A stretch of 42,718 nucleotides of DNA from JAFDZV01 sp966128725. Lineage in GTDB: Bacteria > Bacteroidota > Ignavibacteria > OLB7. The position numbers and the translations under genes are program-made. The stretch's first letter is position 1; the number at the start of each line of letters is the position of its first letter. The stretch is taken from the NCBI GenBank assembly GCA_966128725.1, contig CBHYLN010000029.1:1-42718 (forward strand), read 5' to 3'. The notes below the pieces were generated by a model that was not told the origin of the DNA, ran no database searches, and worked only from the letters and a program-made list of their open reading frames with translations. Below, piece after piece: positions 24,706 to 32,475 of the stretch.

Positions 24706-26001
24706 CTACCGGGTGACGTGCATCACCTTCGAGCAGATGGTTTCGCCGGTCGGCAGCGTGGCGCTCAACTGGTACAGGTACCAACCGGAACGCAGATCCT
24801 CCACGTTGAGCTGGATCTGATGGGCTCCTGCCGGAAGCGCCCCTTCGTTCCGCTCCAGCACGATCTCGCCGTTGGCATCGAACACGCGTACGGTGGTCGC
24901 GGTGCTCGCCGCCGGGAGGGTATAACTTACGGATGTGACCGTGGTGGCCGGGTTCGGCGTGTTCTGCGCCAGCATCGAGGACTCCGGCATCGCCACCGGA
25001 GCCTCCTTGCCGGTGGCAACACCCATGATCTTCGCAAGGCCGGCGCCGTTATACAGCAGCACGAAAGATTCGGTTCGCGACAGGTACATCTTCTTGAACG
25101 AGCGCGGGTACCGCACTGCCTCGTGGATTTCCTTGGAATCCGCCATGTCCACAAGCTCCTCGCGCAAACCGGGGACACGTGCGATATCGGCGGCATGTTC
25201 GGTGCAGAAACGTTCGGTGAACGTATCGAGCGTATCGGCAAAGCGACCCAGATCGGCGACGACAACGTCGGCAAGGTTGTCCAGGCCCGGGCGGTACGAG
25301 CGGGCCAGCCACTTCGCGATGGCCGGCAGTTCGCTCATTTCCTGATAGCGGTTGTATTGTTCGAAGTCGTCGGACACATCCTCACCACGCGCCAGGGCCT
25401 CCTCGCGTTCGCGCATCTTCGCCTCGTGCTCCTGCTGGCGAGCCTGCTCGCGCTCGCGCTCAAGCCGCGCGTCCTCTTCCGGATCAACCGCAACCGGCTC
25501 GCCAACAGCGGTCATCCCGTCCTCGCTATCGTCAACGGCAACCGCCGTATCCGGAGCATCCACCACCGCAACGTTCGCATCGTCGGCAACCGCAACGGCC
25601 ACGGTATCGACCTCCGCCGGTGTGGCGGATTCGGCAACCGCAACGGCCTCGGCACGTTCGTTCGCTGCCGATATCTCGGCGTACCGCTTCTCCTGCTCGG
25701 CCTGTTCCTGCGCCACCCGCTCCATCAGGATCCCGAATCGCACACGCAGCTCGTTCAACTTTTCAAGGTCGCCGCCGGAGAACATGTCGTCGATACGCAG
25801 CTTGTACACATTCAGCCTGGGTTCCCAGTACCCAAGCGCCAGCCGCATCATCCGTTCCTTCATCTGGCCGCGCAGTACCTCGCGCAGGCTGTCCTGGCTT
25901 TCATCCTGTTGGGCGGAGTAGTCCTGCGCGGCAACCGGCAGGGCCGCCAGAAACAATATCGAGGCTGCGGCAAACGATTTCAGAACCGTGGCAACGTTCA
26001 T
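24706..26001 (-). CDS. exported coiled-coil protein with T9SS sorting domain
   Basis: A 431-residue exported protein. The signal peptide is residues 1-25 (LFLAALPVAAQ). After it comes a helical, charged region (about 35-120), a very acidic Ala/Val/Asp/Glu-rich segment (about 120-180), and an Arg/Glu coiled coil (about 180-210, LEREREQARQQEHEAKMRER). A helical domain of unknown type spans about 215-335. The C-terminus is a type IX sorting domain: SMLAQNTPNPATTVTSVSYTLP, VRVFDANGEIVLERNEG and LRSGWYLYQLSA. GGAG lies nine bases before the ATG. The long coiled coil may make a surface filament or spacer; no enzymatic motif is seen. It converges with the 22745 gene. Confidence 0.82.
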   Translation of the reverse strand: MNVATVLKSFAAASILFLAALPVAAQDYSAQQDESQDSLREVLRGQMKERMMRLALGYWEPRLNVYKLRIDDMFSGGDLEKLNELRVRFGILMERVAQEQAEQEKRYAEISAANERAEAVAVAESATPAEVDTVAVAVADDANVAVVDAPDTAVAVDDSEDGMTAVGEPVAVDPEEDARLEREREQARQQEHEAKMREREEALARGEDVSDDFEQYNRYQEMSELPAIAKWLARSYRPGLDNLADVVVADLGRFADTLDTFTERFCTEHAADIARVPGLREELVDMADSKEIHEAVRYPRSFKKMYLSRTESFVLLYNGAGLAKIMGVATGKEAPVAMPESSMLAQNTPNPATTVTSVSYTLPAASTATTVRVFDANGEIVLERNEGALPAGAHQIQLNVEDLRSGWYLYQLSATLPTGETICSKVMHVTR

Positions 26002-26408
26002 GGTTTGGTCTCCCGTATGCGGAATAATCCAGAGGTACTCAGGGCGTGCAGTTGTTGTTGTGTTCTCGCGCAGACTGCGGCTGCGTTACCGGCCGGCGGT
26101 GTGCGCCGTACGCCATGCTGCCGGATGCCGTGGCGTACGGTACAGACGCACTTCCGTGTGGATGCAACACGGCCAACGCTGGATAAACACCCGATGCCGC
26201 CGGTTGCAACACGCAAGCGACGCAAGATACGCCCGCTGGTAGCGATGGCCCACGGTTGCCGGCGGAATCGATCGTTGTTCTGGTGAGCCGGTACAGCGCG
26301 GCACGTTGCCGCGCATGCAATATGCCGCCACCGGCACACGTCATCCATCGGCGCTGCAACATCTGTATATTGCAGCCCTGAACTAATTTCGACGAACCTG
26401 ATCAACCG
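26002..26408. other. divergent intergenic region, 407 bases
   Basis: No credible gene. It contains a 10-bp inverted repeat CCGTACGCCA / TGGCGTACGG (26106-26115 and 26131-26140) near the start of the coiled-coil protein gene, and a TATATT (26366-26371) 38 bases before the MarR start that could be its -10 box, although no -35 box fits. Confidence 0.5.
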
Positions 26409-26831
26409 ATGAGTTCCGGGCCAGACACATCCGACACCGTGATCTTCTCGCTCCTGCATGCAGCGCATGCGCTGGAGGAGCGTGCCGAACGCGCGCTGGA
26501 GGAAGTGGGGCTCTCGTGGGCGAAGTATGGTGTGCTGGTTCAACTGCTGGGCACCAGCACACCGTTGGCGCTGGGCGAACTGGCCGAACGGCTGAGCTGT
26601 GTGCGATCGAACGTAACACAGCTTGTCGACAGGCTGGAATCCGACGGGCTGGTGCGTCGCACGAACGATGCATCCGATCGGCGGATCATTCGCACAGAGC
26701 TTACCGACCTGGGCAGGCAGCGGGCCGAGGCAGGAATACAGCAGTGGGAGAAGGTGCGCACGCAATTCACCGCCGAGTTCTCGGATACCGATCTGAAGAA
26801 CCTTGAGCGGATGCTTCAAACAATCCGGTGA
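26409..26831 (+). CDS. MarR family transcriptional regulator
   Basis: A 140-residue winged-helix repressor. The MarR core is clear: GLSWAKYGVLVQLL, LGELAERLSCVRSNVTQLVDRLESDGLV (helix-turn-helix, about 56-82), the wing NDASDRRIIRTELT (86-99) and the C-terminal dimerisation helix. The only cysteine, C64, sits in the turn before the recognition helix, where G/V is usual; a redox-sensing role is possible but unproven. MarR proteins bind palindromes as dimers and release on ligand or oxidation. A perfect 14-bp palindrome follows at 26849-26862, in front of the DoxX and FrnE genes, which it probably controls. No ribosome-binding site is visible. Confidence 0.9.
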   Translation: MSSGPDTSDTVIFSLLHAAHALEERAERALEEVGLSWAKYGVLVQLLGTSTPLALGELAERLSCVRSNVTQLVDRLESDGLVRRTNDASDRRIIRTELTDLGRQRAEAGIQQWEKVRTQFTAEFSDTDLKNLERMLQTIR

Positions 26832-26848
26832 TTTTTTTTGTCGCAATA

Positions 26849-26862
26849 GTTCATATATGAAC
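26849..26862. promoter_or_regulatory. palindromic operator, probable MarR site
   Basis: GTTCATATATGAAC is a perfect 14-bp palindrome 80 bases before the DoxX start and 17 bases after the MarR stop. The size and symmetry suit a MarR-type dimer. It would control the DoxX-FrnE pair independently of the marR promoter. Confidence 0.62.
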
Positions 26863-26941
26863 AGTACAGCATTGCACATTTCGATCATGAAAGATTGAAA
26901 TCGCGGATGCTGACCCGATCAACAAGAAACGGAGAACCAAC

Positions 26942-27373
26942 ATGAACACAGCAGCAGCAAACGTGAACACGCCGGCGACATCCAGGGGTTGGATCATCAG
27001 CCTGTGGATCGTACAGATCATCCTTGTTGGGGTGTTCGGAATGTCCGGTACGATGAAGCTCTTCACGCCGATACCCGAACTCTCGGTAAAGGTCTTCTGG
27101 ACAAAGGACGTTCCGGAACTGATGGTGCGTTTCATCGGCGCATCGGAGCTGCTGGGCGCGCTGGGCCTGCTGCTTCCGTCGCTACTGCGGATCAAGCCCA
27201 ACCTTACGGTGCTGGCCGGCTGGGGCCTGACATTGGTGATGATTCTGGCCGTGGGATTCCACATCATGCGCAGCGAAGTCCCGTTCATCGGGATCAACCT
27301 TGGGCTTGGGGCCGCGGCGGCATTTGTTGCCTGGGGCCGGTCGCGCAAGGCTCCGATTGCCCCGCGATCCTGA
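26942..27373 (+). CDS. DoxX family membrane protein
   Basis: A 143-residue inner-membrane protein with four predicted helices (about 17-37, 64-84, 87-108 and 112-131). GVFGMSGTMKLFTP and FIGASELLGALGLLLP are typical DoxX-like landmarks (G-x-x-K and E-L-L-G). DoxX proteins are associated with quinone/thiol redox reactions and oxidative stress, but their precise activity is mostly unsettled. GGAG lies seven bases before the ATG. It lies downstream of the MarR-site palindrome and 90 bases upstream of the FrnE-like gene, so the three form a probable redox-stress operon. Confidence 0.85.
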   Translation: MNTAAANVNTPATSRGWIISLWIVQIILVGVFGMSGTMKLFTPIPELSVKVFWTKDVPELMVRFIGASELLGALGLLLPSLLRIKPNLTVLAGWGLTLVMILAVGFHIMRSEVPFIGINLGLGAAAAFVAWGRSRKAPIAPRS

Positions 27374-27463
27374 TCGGCGCAAACCGAAGCGCGCGTTGGC
27401 AGGAACGCATCAAACAACAATCAGCGACAACAACGGATATCGAACGGATATCGAGAGGTTCGG

Positions 27464-28219
27464 ATGAATATGAACAACAAAGCCAGCCACGGAATTACCG
27501 TGGAGATATGGTCGGACATCGCCTGCCCATGGTGCTACATCGGCAAGCGTAGATTTGAGAGCGCGCTGGAACGGTTCCCGCACCGCGATGCCGTGCGCGT
27601 GATATGGCGCAGTTATCAGCTTGCGCCTGATGCACCGCGAACGGCAACCGAGTCGCTGACACAGATGCTGGCAAACAAATACGGCGTAAGCACCGAACGG
27701 GCCGAGACCATGCACCGCAACGTTACGCAGGTAGCGGCCGGCGAAGGGCTTGTGTATCACATGGACACGGTGAAACCAACCAACACGTTCGACGCCCACC
27801 GCCTGATACATGCCGCCGCGCGCTTCGGTAAACAGGCCGAGGCAAAGGAACGGCTTCTGCGCGCGTATTTCACCGAGGGCGTCAACGTCAGCGATCGCGA
27901 GGCGCTTGTTTCCATCGCGAAGGAGCTTGGGCTGCCCGATGCTGTTATCGAAGCAGTCGTGGATGGTGTGGCGGAATCCGATGCCGTGCGGGCCGACCTT
28001 GAACGAGGCGCCGCGTTTGGTATCCGTGGCGTTCCGTTCTTCGTTCTCGACGAGCGCCTTGGTGTTTCCGGTGCGCAGGATCCCGAGACGTTGCTCGGCG
28101 CGTTGCAACAGGCCTGGGCCCAACACACGCCGGCTGTTGCCGTGATCGAGCCGGCCACGGCGGAGACGAATATCTGCGAGGATGATACCTGCGCGGTGCC
28201 GAACGCGCCACAGGCATAG
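27464..28219 (+). CDS. FrnE-like DsbA-family thiol oxidoreductase
   Basis: A 251-residue thioredoxin-fold protein. It opens with VEIWSDIACPWCYIGKRR, the CPWC active site (C21, C24) of the FrnE/DsbA cytosolic branch. NTFDAHRLIHAA and the FGIRGVPFFVLD loop with the cis-proline follow. A second cysteine pair at the C-terminus, CEDDTC (C238, C243, spacing CX4C), matches the extra motif of Deinococcus FrnE, from memory. FrnE proteins catalyse thiol-disulfide exchange and help tolerate oxidants. There is no signal peptide, so it acts in the cytosol. AGAGG lies five bases before the ATG. Probably repressed with doxX by the MarR protein. Confidence 0.88.
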   Translation: MNMNNKASHGITVEIWSDIACPWCYIGKRRFESALERFPHRDAVRVIWRSYQLAPDAPRTATESLTQMLANKYGVSTERAETMHRNVTQVAAGEGLVYHMDTVKPTNTFDAHRLIHAAARFGKQAEAKERLLRAYFTEGVNVSDREALVSIAKELGLPDAVIEAVVDGVAESDAVRADLERGAAFGIRGVPFFVLDERLGVSGAQDPETLLGALQQAWAQHTPAVAVIEPATAETNICEDDTCAVPNAPQA

Positions 28220-28276
28220 CTTTACGGGCGCGCGACATCACCAGGCGTATGATCCCAGGCATATGGTATACATGGC

Positions 28277-28305
28277 GAAGGGCTTCCGATAATCGGAAGC
28301 CCTTC
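28277..28305 (+). terminator. 13-bp hairpin after the FrnE gene
   Basis: GAAGGGCTTCCGA pairs perfectly with TCGGAAGCCCTTC over a 3-base loop, 57 bases after the stop. It is a clear stem without a downstream T-run. Confidence 0.7.
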
Positions 28306-28338
28306 CGCCCGACATGATGGGCATGGCCGAAATAGAAA

Positions 28339-28368
28339 CGCCGAGGCGATCACCACATCGCCCCGGCG
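28339..28368. terminator. 12-bp hairpin with one mismatch
   Basis: CGCCGAGGCGAT / ATCGCCCCGGCG with loop CACCAC. It follows the previous hairpin by 33 bases and may be a second terminator or a leader structure. Confidence 0.45.
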
Positions 28369-28541
28369 TCGGACTGAATAAGCGCAGGAGGGTCATCGCG
28401 CTTTCCGTCCCCAAAGTTTTCAGCCGGCAAAACTAGTACCCCGTCCCCAACAATCAAACCGAAAAGTTCTGTTCCCGAAACTTTGTATCCCCGTAGATTG
28501 GCGCGTCCGAACGCCCCCATTCCGACGTTACGAGCGGCGCA

Positions 28542-30137
28542 ATGAAAACTTCCCAACTGGTACGGAGATGCTGGCCGATGCATGACAACAACCAAACGCC
28601 GAACAGAGCAACAGGCCGACCATTGTTGCTTGCCGTGATGGCCGTGGCGGTGCTGCTGGCTGCAATGAACGCCGCGCAGGCCCAGGCACCCGGCGCCGCC
28701 GAAACACGCGTCGCGCGTTATCTGGATTCGATACGTGAGGATCCCCTGGCGCTGCGGGCATTGCTTGTGCGCATGCCGAAAGGGGCCGACCTGCACAACC
28801 ATCTCTCCGGGGCCGTGTACGCGGAAAGCCTGCTGGCGTGGGCAGCCGAAAGCGGGATCTGCATCGACACGGCAACCCTTGCCGCAACCAGTTGCCGACC
28901 CACCGGAACCATCCCGGCGGCTACGGCACGGTTCAACGCATCGATGCAGCGTGCGATCATCAACGCGTGGTCCATGCGCAACTGGCAACTCTCCGGCGAA
29001 AGCGGCCACGATCATTTCTTCAACACGTTCGGCAAGTTCGGATACGCCGGCTGGGGACGCACCGGCGATATGCTGGCCGAGGTTGTTCGCCGCGCCGATG
29101 CCAACGGGCTGGGATATCTGGAACTGATGATCACGCCCGACACCGGGGCCGTATCCAGCCTGGGCCAGAAGATCGCGTGGCGGAATGACTATCCGGCCAT
29201 GCGCGACTCGTTGCTGGCCCGCGGGCTCCGCGATTCGATCCGCGTCGGCATGCGCTTGCTGGACTCGGCCGAGCGCCGCCTGCGCCAGGTGCTGGGATGC
29301 ACCGCGGGCAGCGCCAACGGCGGGCCGTGCGGCGTCACGATCCGCTACCTGTATCAGGTAGGCCGCGGAGCCGCGCTGCCATCGCTGTTCGCGCAGATCC
29401 TTGCCGGATACGAGATGGCCGAGATGGACCCCCGCGTTGTGGGGTTCAATCTGGTGCAGCCGGAGGATGACCCCGTTCAGATGGCGCGCTTTGATGACGG
29501 CATGGCGATGATCAACGCGCTCCGCCCGCTGTATACCAGGGCACACATCTCCCTGCATGCCGGCGAGTTCGCCTACGGGCTGATCCCGCCGGACTCGTTG
29601 TGCTGCCACATCCGCGCCTCGGTGGAACTGGGGCACGCCGAACGCATCGGGCACGGCGTGGCGGTGATGTACGAGCATGCCCCGTACGAGCTTCTGCGGA
29701 TGATGCGCGACCGCAACGTGCTGGTGGAAATCTGCCTGAGCAGCAACGACGGCATCCTGGGCGTGCGCGGCACGCAGCACCCGTTCCGCACCTACATGAA
29801 CAACGGGGTGCCGCTGGCGATCTGCACCGACGACGAGGGCGTGGCGCGCTCGGACATGACCAACGAATACATGCGCGCGGTCACCGAACAACATGCCACC
29901 TACGGCGAGCTGAAGGCCATGGCGCGCAACAGCCTGGAGCACGCATTTGTGGACGGCCGCGGCATCTGGAGCAATGGAACCGGGCGGACGTTGATCCCGG
30001 AGTTCCGCGGCCAGACGCCGGGCGGGGCGCTCAGCGAGGCCTGCCGCGCATATCTGAACCAGAACACCAAGGCCCGCCTTCAGTGGCAACTGGAAATCCA
30101 GTTCGCCGCGTTTGAGCGCGAGGCGTTTGGGAAATAG
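28542..30137 (+). CDS. exported adenosine deaminase of the ADGF/CECR1 type
   Basis: A 531-residue metal-dependent hydrolase converting adenosine to inosine and ammonia. Residues about 25-48 are a signal peptide (LLLAVMAVAVLLAAMNAAQAQ), so it acts outside the cytosol. The zinc site motifs are in order: LHNHLSGA (H85, H87), SLHAGEF (H339, E342), GHAERIGHG (H371) and ICTDDEG (D430). SNDGIL and HPF are further family landmarks. The MPKGADLHNHLSG opening is typical of the ADGF branch. Length is close to exported relatives (480-540). The start at 28542 is chosen for length; ATG 28578 has GGAG ten bases upstream and still precedes the signal peptide, so it is equally likely. Probably scavenges extracellular nucleosides. 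Confidence 0.87.
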   Translation: MKTSQLVRRCWPMHDNNQTPNRATGRPLLLAVMAVAVLLAAMNAAQAQAPGAAETRVARYLDSIREDPLALRALLVRMPKGADLHNHLSGAVYAESLLAWAAESGICIDTATLAATSCRPTGTIPAATARFNASMQRAIINAWSMRNWQLSGESGHDHFFNTFGKFGYAGWGRTGDMLAEVVRRADANGLGYLELMITPDTGAVSSLGQKIAWRNDYPAMRDSLLARGLRDSIRVGMRLLDSAERRLRQVLGCTAGSANGGPCGVTIRYLYQVGRGAALPSLFAQILAGYEMAEMDPRVVGFNLVQPEDDPVQMARFDDGMAMINALRPLYTRAHISLHAGEFAYGLIPPDSLCCHIRASVELGHAERIGHGVAVMYEHAPYELLRMMRDRNVLVEICLSSNDGILGVRGTQHPFRTYMNNGVPLAICTDDEGVARSDMTNEYMRAVTEQHATYGELKAMARNSLEHAFVDGRGIWSNGTGRTLIPEFRGQTPGGALSEACRAYLNQNTKARLQWQLEIQFAAFEREAFGK

Positions 30138-30187
30138 GCCGCGGCGGCCCGGCGTGCAAATGCCCAAAGCATCGTATCATTGTGGGT

Positions 30188-30322
30188 ATGGTCAACGAGG
30201 TAGAAGCAACATCATCCACCCCGCTGCGCCGATGGCTGAAGCGCCTTGGCGTAGCCGGGTTTTTCTTCTTTCTGCTGAAGGGCATCGCCTGGCTGGTGGC
30301 GTTATGGCTGGTTGCCTGTTAG
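30188..30322 (+). CDS. 44-residue single-helix membrane protein
   Basis: A short frame with ATG at 30188 and TAG at 30320-30322. It has a polar start (MVNEVEATSSTPLRRWLKRL) and one hydrophobic helix with a Lys in the middle (VAGFFFFLLKGIAWLVALWL). The RRWLKRLG / GFFFFL / KG pattern is, as I recall, shared by tiny bacterial proteins of unknown role that appear repeatedly in genomes. It is 50 bases after the deaminase. No ribosome-binding site is visible. It is likely inserted in the inner membrane with its basic residues in the cytosol. Confidence 0.62.
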   Translation: MVNEVEATSSTPLRRWLKRLGVAGFFFFLLKGIAWLVALWLVAC

Positions 30323-30459
30323 CGGCCTGTTGAAATACCTGCAGGCCCACAGGCTGCGGCATACAGGGCCACACGTGTATATTAGGCGCCGTCAATTCCC
30401 CTGGCCGGGCAGATGAATCATGCTCCCGGCCCAACCCAACCTACTTCCTGCTGCGCATC

Positions 30460-31227
30460 ATGAAACTCCTCTCCTGGAATGTCAACGGCCTGCGATCGGT
30501 ACTGAACAAGGGCTTCGTGGATTTCGTTGACGCCCATAAACCCGATGTTCTCTGCCTGCAGGAAACCAAGACCCCGGGCGCCGCGATCGAATTCGAGCTG
30601 CCCGGCTATCAGGCATTCTGGAATCATGCCGAACGCAAGGGATACTCCGGCACCGCCACATTTGTGCGCACGGGAAGCGCCGCCGGCGAACCGGTTGACG
30701 TGCGGCAGGGCATCGGCATCGCCAAACACGACACCGAGGGGCGCGTGCTTACCTGCGAGCTGCCGGAGCTGTTCGTAGTGAACGTGTATGTGCCGAACTC
30801 CAAGCGCGATCTTGCCCGCCTGCCATATCGCGCCGAGGAGTGGGATGTTGATTTTCTGAAGTACGTGAAGAAGCTGGAGAAGAAGAAGCCCGTGATCTTC
30901 TGCGGCGATCTGAACGTGGCCCACACGGAAATCGACCTGACACATCCCAAGACGAACGTGAAGAATCACGGCTTCACGCCCGAGGAACGCAAGGGCTTCG
31001 ACAACATCGTCAAGGCCGGATTCGTGGATTCGTTCAGGGAGTTCCAGAAGGACGGCGGCCACTATACGTGGTGGAGCCAGATGGCGAACTGCCGCGCACG
31101 GAACATCGGGTGGCGCATCGATTACGTGGTGGTCTCAGGGGCGCTTCGCCCGCGCTTGCACGAGGCGTTCATCCTGCCCGAGGTGATGGGGTCGGACCAC
31201 TGCCCCGTGGGCGTTGTGCTGGGATAG
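30460..31227 (+). CDS. xth: exodeoxyribonuclease III (AP endonuclease)
   Basis: A 255-residue repair nuclease. It incises DNA at abasic sites and removes nucleotides from 3' ends, in base-excision repair. The full exonuclease III signature is visible: SWNVNGLR (N7), CLQETK (E35), NVYVPN, FCGDLNVAH (D150, N152), WRIDYVVVS and GSDHCPVG (D246, H247), which supply the metal and phosphate ligands. The length matches the bacterial/eukaryotic APE1 branch (about 255). It is convergent with the DNA polymerase IV gene, with 42 bases and a hairpin between. No ribosome-binding site is evident. Confidence 0.95.
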   Translation: MKLLSWNVNGLRSVLNKGFVDFVDAHKPDVLCLQETKTPGAAIEFELPGYQAFWNHAERKGYSGTATFVRTGSAAGEPVDVRQGIGIAKHDTEGRVLTCELPELFVVNVYVPNSKRDLARLPYRAEEWDVDFLKYVKKLEKKKPVIFCGDLNVAHTEIDLTHPKTNVKNHGFTPEERKGFDNIVKAGFVDSFREFQKDGGHYTWWSQMANCRARNIGWRIDYVVVSGALRPRLHEAFILPEVMGSDHCPVGVVLG

Positions 31228-31239
31228 TATTCCGCCACA

Positions 31240-31268
31240 CCGGCCATCGGGCGGCGCCCCGTGGCCGG
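31240..31268. terminator. bidirectional hairpin between xth and dinB
   Basis: CCGGCCA / TGGCCGG with additional GGGC/GCCC pairing inside the 15-base loop. It occupies most of the short gap between two converging genes. Confidence 0.6.
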
Positions 31269-31269
31269 G

Positions 31270-32361
31270 CTACACCAGAGGCAGCGCAAGTTGCCCGCCC
31301 GGCGCCTCCCCCTCCTCGCCGATCAGGTTCGAGATGGAAAGCCCCAGCAGACGAACCGCCCGCGTTGGCGGGAACGGCGTACGGAACAGCTCGGCGCCAA
31401 TCGCGCGAAGCTCCTCGGCCGTACGCACACCGGCGCGCACAGTGCGGCTGCGCGTGGACACGGCGAAATCGTGGTACTTGATTTTCAGCGTCACCGTGCG
31501 GCCCGCGATCGAGGCGGGCTTCATACGCCGGCCAACTTCATCGGCAACGCCAGCCAACCGCCGCATCATTTCCACGTGGTCGGAGATATCCTGCTCGAAC
31601 GTCCGCTCGGCCCCCAGCGACTTGCGTTCGTAGTCAATACGCACGGGCCGCTCATCCAGGCCGCGCACAATCCTGTAATAATAGCGGCCAACCCGGCCGA
31701 AGCGCCCCACCAACTCATCCTCGGCGAAACGCAGCAGATCGGCGCCACGGGTTATCCCAAGCTCGCCCATGCGCCGCGCCGTGGCCGGGCCGATGCCATG
31801 GAAACGCTCGATCGGCAACGCGGCCAGCAGGGCATCGGCATCCTCCGGCAACACCACCGTCAGCCCGTCCGGCTTGTTCATCCCCGACGCTGTTTTGGCC
31901 AGGAACTTGTTGAACGATACGCCGGCCGACGCCGTAAGCCGGGTAGCCTGGAATATCTCCTGCCGGATCGCGCGCGCGATCAGCGTTGCCGACGGCGGAC
32001 CCTTCAGCGTTTGGGTGACATCCAGATAGGCTTCGTCGATCGAGGCCGGCTCCACAAGCTCGGTGTACGAACGGAAGATCGCCCGCACCTGCCGCGACAC
32101 GTCGCGGTACAGCTCGAAGCGCGGCCGCACGAATATCAGATCCGGGCAGCGCCGCAACGCCATCCCCGATGGCATCGCCGAACGGACACCGTAGGCGCGG
32201 GCCTCGTACGATGCGGCCGCCACAACGCCACGCTTGGCGCCGCCCACCGCTACCGGGCGGCCCTTCAGGTCCGGGTTCTCACGCTGCTCGATCGAGGCGT
32301 AGAACGCGTCCATGTCGATATGGATGATCTTCTTCAGTGCTAATATGGCGTTATTTGCCAA
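31270..32361 (-). CDS. dinB: DNA polymerase IV (Y-family)
   Basis: A 363-residue translesion polymerase. Motifs: IHIDMDAFYASIEQR (catalytic D16 and D18), SYEARAYGVRSAMP, PASIDEAYLD (D109, E110), SAGVSFNKFLAK and FHGIGPATARRM (helix-hairpin-helix). The last residues QLALPL (357-362) are a sliding-clamp binding motif. The only upstream start giving the complete N-terminus is TTG at 32361; the first ten residues (MANNAILALK) are not typical of the family, which usually begins close to KIIHIDMD. The integrase region starts 115 bases upstream, so the native start or promoter may have been replaced by an insertion. Together with xth it makes a small repair cluster. Confidence 0.92.
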   Translation of the reverse strand: MANNAILALKKIIHIDMDAFYASIEQRENPDLKGRPVAVGGAKRGVVAAASYEARAYGVRSAMPSGMALRRCPDLIFVRPRFELYRDVSRQVRAIFRSYTELVEPASIDEAYLDVTQTLKGPPSATLIARAIRQEIFQATRLTASAGVSFNKFLAKTASGMNKPDGLTVVLPEDADALLAALPIERFHGIGPATARRMGELGITRGADLLRFAEDELVGRFGRVGRYYYRIVRGLDERPVRIDYERKSLGAERTFEQDISDHVEMMRRLAGVADEVGRRMKPASIAGRTVTLKIKYHDFAVSTRSRTVRAGVRTAEELRAIGAELFRTPFPPTRAVRLLGLSISNLIGEEGEAPGGQLALPLV

Positions 32362-32418
32362 TCTTACACGATATTACCCACACATTCGTCCACAAAAATG
32401 TAGGCAAAACCGCACTTT

Positions 32419-32437
32419 GTTGTACCTATGTTGTACC
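32419..32437 (+). repeat. two GTTGTACC direct repeats upstream of the integrase
   Basis: GTTGTACC at 32419-32426 and 32430-32437, 11 bases apart, 39 bases before the integrase ATG. One-turn spacing suggests binding sites of the recombinase or its regulator. Confidence 0.45.
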
Positions 32438-32475
32438 AAACGCGGACTCTTCGAGACACCTAAACTCTTTGAACG

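Larger units (their letters stand above)
28220..28541. other. intergenic region, 322 bases
   Basis: It contains two strong hairpins (28277-28305 and 28339-28368) and, at about 28411-28477, four A/T-rich boxes resembling AAAGTTT in both orientations, directly before the adenosine deaminase start. No gene seen. Confidence 0.5.

Noticed and set aside
24556..26286. 576-residue plus-strand frame opposite the coiled-coil T9SS protein
   Set aside because: The minus-strand protein has signal peptide, coiled coil and sorting domain; the plus frame has none and continues across the intergenic region.
25998..26888. 296-residue minus-strand frame covering the MarR gene and the gap before it
   Set aside because: It is antisense to a clear MarR protein and to the operator palindrome.
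28350..30167. 605-residue minus-strand frame opposite the adenosine deaminase
   Set aside because: The plus strand has complete deaminase motifs; this frame is a shadow.
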